Positions 58,445 to 64,000 of a stretch of 64,000 nt of DNA are shown one piece after another. The stretch is taken from contig JAPWGK010000028.1 of assembly GCA_029641185.1 (NCBI GenBank), positions 421,649 through 485,648 on the forward strand. Direction: 5' to 3'. The DNA comes from Pseudofabraea citricarpa. Lineage: Eukaryota > Ascomycota > Leotiomycetes > Helotiales > Dermateaceae. Position numbers and translations under genes: made by a program. Numbering within the stretch: position 1 is the stretch's first letter; each line of letters begins with the position of its first letter. The notes under the pieces are model-generated. The model searched no databases. It was not told the origin of the DNA and saw nothing but the letters and a program-made list of their open reading frames with translations.

Positions 58445-60765
58445 CAATGTGTAGCTGTAGTCCACAACAGACCAAGCCAGGGTAGCAATTGTATATATCA
58501 CTACCAACGATTACAAGGGCCAGATGTGTTAAAAATAACTCCGGGTGGTTCCCAAGCTTATGATACCAAGCAAACACAAGCTTCTTCTTCGAAAAATCGA
58601 TGTGCACTTAATCCCATATTCTAACGCTTCTCTACTTGCTCCTCCTTCTTAGAGTACGTTCTGAACAAGGGAACCATTTAAGTTAAATTTTAATGATTTG
58701 TAATCAATACCGCACGAAGTAATATGAAATGGGCCCGAAACTATTAGGACTTGCAGATTTCCCGTCGGACTCGTTAGGGAACTCAATACAACGACGAGTC
58801 TCTATGTAAGGGTCACATATCAACCGCAAATTTTTCCAACTTCCAACACTAACAGCAACATTTGCTATAGTTGTCTTCCTGTAAGTCCCATCCTACCTTG
58901 ATTGGGTGGCATAAATGCTCATTAGAAAGTTTATAAGCCTACGGTCCTTTTCTAGGTTCCGTCCAAATTGTAAGTGTCCCGAGGCCGTAATACGTATTGT
59001 TACTGACTTCTCTAGGATAATTAACTCTCAGTCGCGTTCCTACCGGGTGCCGCCCTCACAACCACCCAAACATCACCATATACCACGCCCTACCACTACA
59101 CAGAGGTGAACCAATCCACCTGAATACGTCCAATGTGCCTCTTAAGAGTCCACACCGGACCTTACCATTATCACTCAAACAAAGGACTTCTCGTACTGCA
59201 CGAGTGATTTTATACATTGCTGTAGGGACACGGGACTTTTTCCCCCGTAGAGCTCTAACTTGCCTCTTACATATTCAACCACTAAAGAATCCAGGGGTGG
59301 TGAATTATTAATATGCAACACTCTGTGAAAGCTTTCTCCGCCGCGAAATGTGCTTTTCGTGCTGCGATCTTCTTCTCGGCTGCCACCGTAGCCGGCGCTT
59401 TTCGGGGGCCATCTTGCACGCGGAATTATTGAGATGGCTGGAATGTGGGGGCCGACCCTAGGTTTGGCCAGGGATTTTTATCTAGAAGTCTGCTTACAGT
59501 TGGAGTTGCAATTGTCTGCAATTTTGGGTCCTAGCCGATAGTCCAAAAAACTGCGAGCTATTCTTGACACCAAGGAAGTCCCAAGGAAGTTCAACAACAG
59601 ATTGAAATTTGATAACGATGGACCTGGAGAATATAATGACGATCTCAAGTTTATGCGTACATGCTTTCATGGACTGGTAAAATTTGGATTGGCAATGCAT
59701 GTAAGTTGTACCTCTGCAGGTCGAGAAAAATGCCATACCTAACATACATATGTGCTTTATCTTGGAATCCTTACCCCACTCCTATTCGTTCTCGGCACTT
59801 TTCTTGGCCTTCTATTATCTGCAAGAGCGATGGGTTTCTCTGCCGCCAGACTTCTCAATCTCTTGACAGTGGTATGTCTCCTAATATCCACACAACAATT
59901 TGTAACTGACGTTGTCACTTAAGGCCACCGTAGCGTACTGGGATGTATATTTGCACAACCTCGGAGGCTACTATAGTGCGATAAGCTTCGAAAAGGGGGA
60001 TGTAAGATCTTCAAAAAGCATTTGCAAGTTCTTAACGCAAAGCACTTTATACAGATTCTCCGTGCTTGGCTTCGGCGTGGACAGCTCTTGTCGATATATT
60101 CTACTCATTTCTACTGATAAAGCCTGCAGCTCAATACATCGGAAACCATCTTAGCTGCATGCGGAGAGTGTAAGTATAGGGGTTTAAATTAAGAATTAAA
60201 GAGGCCAATGCTAATTCATTTAGGTATCCTTCAATTCCAATCATGGTCATGTGGAATGGGAACAATGTCGGTGGCACTGTCAAACTTGGACGTTGGAATC
60301 GCGATCAAATCGTGTTTTGGTACCCATGAGGCTGTATAAACATTGTCCTAGCCAAAACACATAAAGCCAAACATACCTAAACACCATGATGGAACCCACA
60401 TATCTACACCTAAAAATTCATATCCACTTGAACTGCAAACAATGAAAAACGCGGATACTTCCTTGGTTCATGGTTGTTATCTTATGGGTGAGAGTGAATA
60501 GACACTTGCAGTAGGTATGTAGATCCAAAATAACCTAACAAAAATTATCTTACAGTTTCCTTCCTTAACCTTCCATTCCTACGGCCAGGTGCCTTGATGT
60601 TGAAATTGCTCTTCCAAATGTTCATCCGGCGCAAGCTGTTAACAAAAAAACCTGACCCCCAACATCGCAGTCCACATGGTTATACGACCCACAATGAAGC
60701 CAAGCCGGAAAGTGACCTTGGTGATGCAAGCCCAGTTTTTGTCCCGAGACACACCGGTTTAAAAA
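58445..60765 (+). pseudogene. Inverted, frame-broken copy of the 13-exon MFS gene
   Basis: Matches the gene at 54438-56529 block by block in the opposite orientation, including intron donors and acceptors. Examples are the AGTACGT region after the first helix (about 58655), the GTAAGTCCCATCC intron (about 58881) and the terminal ACACACCGGTTTAA (about 60750). Insertions break the frame many times. The block 59040-59300, covering the exon after GIVMT, is replaced by A/C-rich sequence. Not an independent gene. Confidence 0.8.
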
Positions 60766-60989
60766 GCAATTTATATTTAGTTTTATAACACACTGGAAAA
60801 CAAGAGCACATATCCAACGAACGCCAAGGACCACACCCCAGTAAACCGTCAAGAACGTGCAACACTCGAATCCCACTTGAAGCCACTACGGGGGCCTAGC
60901 GAGTAAAGGTCCCTTACGCTTCCGACAACTTGGATAGCGACAACAATATAATTTAACAAGTGAAATCTCGTAGAAAAATACAACCCAAT

Positions 60990-62689
60990 CCAAAACCACA
61001 ACACCGGTACTGAGCTACACCCAATACATGATTATCCCAACGACTCAATCAAACAAAGACTCCCCCAACAACCTACGTGTTAATTCCCTCCTGAACCCCT
61101 CGTCCCATCAACACCATATTGTACCCCAACAACACTCACACCAACCAACACTCCATCACGTCCAACCAAGCACACTAAACCACCCTCCCCACCACTTCAC
61201 AGGTCACTAAAACCCCACAAACTCTAATTCAAAATAACACCCACTCCCAAATAAATACAATACCCCCTAAACTAAACCACTACCACCCTATTTTGTTACA
61301 AAACAACCACCACACAACCCATCCTCATTCTAAACGACACAACACCTCCATCACAAACACCGAAACCAACACCCACTCACACAGCACCCCTCCTCCCCCA
61401 CAAACTCACCTCAATACAATACTCCACATCATCTAACTCCACAACCCCCTCGTCCGCAAATAAAAACCTGACTACTCTAATCAGCTACAAATATTCACAA
61501 GATAACCTTACTAACCCCTCTTCACCCCTTCAAACAAGCACGCATTTCTCCTACCCAGCACAACTGCGTCCCCCCTTCCCTACACCCGTACTCCAGCAAC
61601 CGACCACAACACCAACTCTGACTCCACTCCGCCTTACCTAGTCACTCGTCACATTAACTCAACCCAACAACAGCAAATGCCCCCCACAACTACTCACAAC
61701 CTAGGTTCTGTATATCACCATCAGATCTTGAGAAATCCCCACTATATACCCGGCCGCAGTCTATAAAGAAAACCGCCTCCCCGGTGAGGTACCATTTTAA
61801 CCTTTAGTAAACCGTCGGTGACCTGTGCTGAAACAACACGTAATGGAAAACCACACAACGCTCCATTACTCCGAATAAACGGATCACGTGCCAACTGAGT
61901 TCAAAAAACAACACGTAAAACAACGCCCACATGAAGGGTTACTTACGCGAAGGATCAGGGGCAGTATAGACTCACTGTACCATCACAAACTAAAAACGCT
62001 ATAATCGGTCGCAAGTGTACCACCACTTGTCTCCACAACTAATTGTGGGCAGCATCGTGCTCAAAACTCCTCAAGCCCTTATCGACACAAGAACCCCATG
62101 CTCAAGCAACCAACCACTACCCCAACCAATTCCTTCCCCCAACCACACGCTCCTTGAAACTTAAACCCTAAACACCTCAACTCTGCACTCCCCCCCCAAT
62201 CCCTTTAATCGCCACCCTAACCAGTAACACCTCAAACCTACACGGCAGCTACAAACACCACTGAAAACCCAGCACCCACGGATCGAGGCATGAAAGGTAA
62301 TAGAAGACAACTGACCAAAACACCTAACCAAATTCAAGCGATATTACCTCCCACTGTTCACTCCCAATCCCCTGTGAAGCCCCATTCTTTCTATACTCTG
62401 ACACACCAACACGCGCAGTTGGGTGTGAACACGGCACCACTCCATACCCGCCCATTGAATTTAAGTTCAACGCATACGATCAACAAACTACTTGACCGGG
62501 TCCTTGTTCGTCACTGCAGATCACAGACTCTTCATTGTGCAACACAAGAACCACAAGTGACATCTCCGAACACCTAACAGAAGACGTCCATCAAATCAAA
62601 CGTAACCAACTCGAGCACCTCACCACGGGTAGACTACCCACCGCGTAAGAACAGTAGAAACGAACTTAAAAGACAGCAGCTAGCAACAC
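60990..62689. other. A/C-rich unalignable block in the right arm
   Basis: Should correspond to about 52830-54240 by symmetry, but only scattered short matches are visible. G is strongly depleted. Frames such as 62290-62577 are His/Pro/Thr-rich products of this composition and are not genes. Confidence 0.55.
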
Positions 62690-62865
62690 ATGTAAAATGC
62701 CGTTGAAACGTAACTGGTTATTCGTCATAGCTTCGCGGACCTAGGGAATCAATTGCATCGATTTTATTACCGCGGCGGCCAGTCCTAACTGGTCGATCCA
62801 GGAGCCATTAACAGGATTGGCCGTTGTTTTTGGCACATATGAACACTTCATCCGACTCCTTTGCT
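62690..62865 (+). pseudogene. Inverted copy of the orphan fragment at 52651-52878
   Basis: TATTCGTCATAGCTTCGC, ATCAATTGCATCGA and GGCCGTTGTTTTTGGCACATAT follow the reverse complement of 52713-52830 with scattered indels. Supports continuity of the inverted arm across the unalignable block. Confidence 0.75.
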
Positions 62866-63289
62866 TACCCCCATTAGTCCCGCCTGACCTCCACACTAAA
62901 TCATCTTAAAACCACTCCCTGACGCCCCCACACTCACTACCCTCAGACGCCCCAACCTCCCACGCCTTGACCTCACCCCTCAACAACCCCCCCCCATAAC
63001 AAACCCCCTACCACGTTACACCAGCCAACTCGCCATCCCAGTCTAAGAACGTTCGACACCAAAAGAACGACTCGAACCCCGCAGTCACCCTCCATCTTCT
63101 CCGCGCCTCCGCCCTCACCCGCTTCCTTCTACCACCCAGACGGGCCCCAATACACCTAACCCACACCCCCTCTGAAAACAACCACCCGCCATCAACACCA
63201 AGCACTTGCGGACATTCAATCCACAGCACCCCAACCCCATACACATCACTCTACAACTGCAATAGCCTGCCTCAAGAAAACTGTGATTT

Positions 63290-64000
63290 TTCATTGTCTT
63301 TTGATGTAGGCGTCGTACGCCACAAGGTCTTGGTGGTCTAAGATAAGCAGTCAAGACACCTTTTCCTGACTTTCTTGGGTTGAAGCGTTGAGTTCAAACA
63401 AAATCTTTAATCGAGTTTTCCCAAGACTGTTTGCAAATAATCAAGTTAAGGAGGGGGATTAAGACGGGCGACGTTAGCTTGAGTGGACTTATCAAGTGAG
63501 TATATGGCTGTCCTTAGACAGTGTATATACATGATTTTTGGCCGTCGCTGTTTAGAATCGCTTTGGTATAATTCAACAAGTTAATTCATCGTCCCAAAAT
63601 CTCACACTGTGTCTCCGTATGACCGATCACATGAACAATGTAACCATGATACAATTCGTTTACTTACATTGCGTAGTGCGGTTGAACTTCAGCTCGCTCT
63701 TCCACCCTCTCAACCCCTCCCTCACTACATGTCGTAAGCTCCTCAATATACGTTAAGAATAGAAAGCCTTTTAATGAACACGAGAACGTCGAGCTCAAAA
63801 CCACAAAACTTTAGGTAAAGAAACATGATTAACAAATTAACAACAATCTGCCGACATACATGATACCAAACGAGTTGCGTGTTAGATCGTTTACAGTTCG
63901 CTGCTCTAGAGAATACATTCGTCTTCATCAATAAGCACGAATAAGCAGTTCCAATTTTGTCGCCAACGACAAGGCAGAATTCAGATTGTGCTTCTACTGA
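63290..64000 (-). pseudogene. Inverted, error-rich copy of the 3' part of the AAA ATPase
   Basis: Mirrors about 51690-52310, for example the TTGGGTTGAAGCGTTGAGTTC block (about 63377), the tract ending CTGTGTCTCCG near 63619, and GTTGCGTGTTAGATCGT (about 63876). The window ends inside it at a point corresponding to about 51690, so the copy very likely continues. Confidence 0.85.

Larger units (their letters stand above)
58445..64000 (-). repeat. Inverted repeat, right (error-rich) arm
   Basis: Reverse-complement copy of about 51690-56530 reaching the last base of the window, so it probably continues beyond. Over long matched blocks most bases agree, but every 5-15 bases there is an extra base, a lengthened homopolymer or a substitution; the arm is about 10 per cent longer than its source. 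Between matched blocks (about 59040-59300, 60990-62690, 62880-63260) the sequence turns A/C-rich and unalignable by eye. This is the error profile of an uncorrected single-molecule read. Confidence 0.85.

Noticed and set aside
58445..60765. Second functional MFS gene on the plus strand
   Set aside because: Frame broken repeatedly by insertions and part of the mirrored arm; not independent of 54438-56529.
62290..62577. 95-codon plus-strand frame
   Set aside because: His/Thr/Pro-rich product of the A/C-rich low-quality block.
58445..64000. RIP as the cause of divergence between the inverted arms
   Set aside because: Differences include many insertions and homopolymer expansions and changes to C and A, not the C-to-T/G-to-A substitutions that RIP makes.
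1..64000. tRNA, rRNA, CRISPR arrays and intact transposons
   Set aside because: No cloverleaf-compatible segment with a TTCRANY box, no spaced repeat array and no transposase or reverse-transcriptase motif was seen by eye; a dedicated tRNA or repeat scan could still find short elements.

Overview
The window is nuclear DNA of a filamentous ascomycete (Pezizomycotina; I lean towards Leotiomycetes, but that is an impression). The reasons are short introns (mostly 43-67 nt, GTAAGT-type donors, CTAAC/CTGAC branch points), fungal-only families (TRI12 MFS, Zn2Cys6 regulators, SesA/NACHT STAND proteins, allantoate-type MFS, GH51 secreted arabinofuranosidase) and wide intergenic spaces. All exon boundaries here were placed by hand from splice consensus plus preservation of reading frame and family similarity.

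Region by region. (1) 0.1-13.4 kb looks like conserved, GC-richer core: an APP1-type phosphatidate phosphatase, a small Cys-rich protein, a TRI12-type efflux pump, a G3BP-like NTF2-RRM-RGG protein and a Zn2Cys6/coiled-coil/repeat protein. (2) 13.9-25 kb is accessory: two paralogous NACHT-ankyrin STAND (NLR-like) genes flank a lysine-rich low-complexity protein and a cytochrome P450 that may be disrupted. (3) 25.3-42.5 kb reads as a metabolic cluster: a decayed alpha/beta hydrolase, a type I Baeyer-Villiger monooxygenase, an allantoate-family MFS transporter, a D-amino-acid oxidase, a Zn2Cys6 regulator, an intact HSL-type esterase, a POT peptide transporter and a secreted GH51 arabinofuranosidase. 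Monooxygenase plus esterase plus transporters plus pathway-type regulator suggests import and breakdown of a ketone- or nitrogen-containing substrate; this is inference. (4) 43.2-52.3 kb holds a very large (2071 aa) SesA-NACHT protein with a propeller-like C-terminal half and, divergently, an AAA ATPase. (5) 52.3-57 kb has gene relics, a 13-exon MFS gene and an AT-rich tract depleted in CA/TG that looks RIP-mutated.

The most unusual structure is at the right end. From about 57.5 kb to the window end the sequence is a reverse-complement copy of about 51.7-57.4 kb. It carries dense scattered insertions, homopolymer errors and substitutions, with long A/C-rich, G-poor stretches between recognisable blocks. 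That pattern fits an uncorrected fold-back single-molecule read better than a biological palindrome, so open reading frames right of about 57 kb should not be taken as genes.
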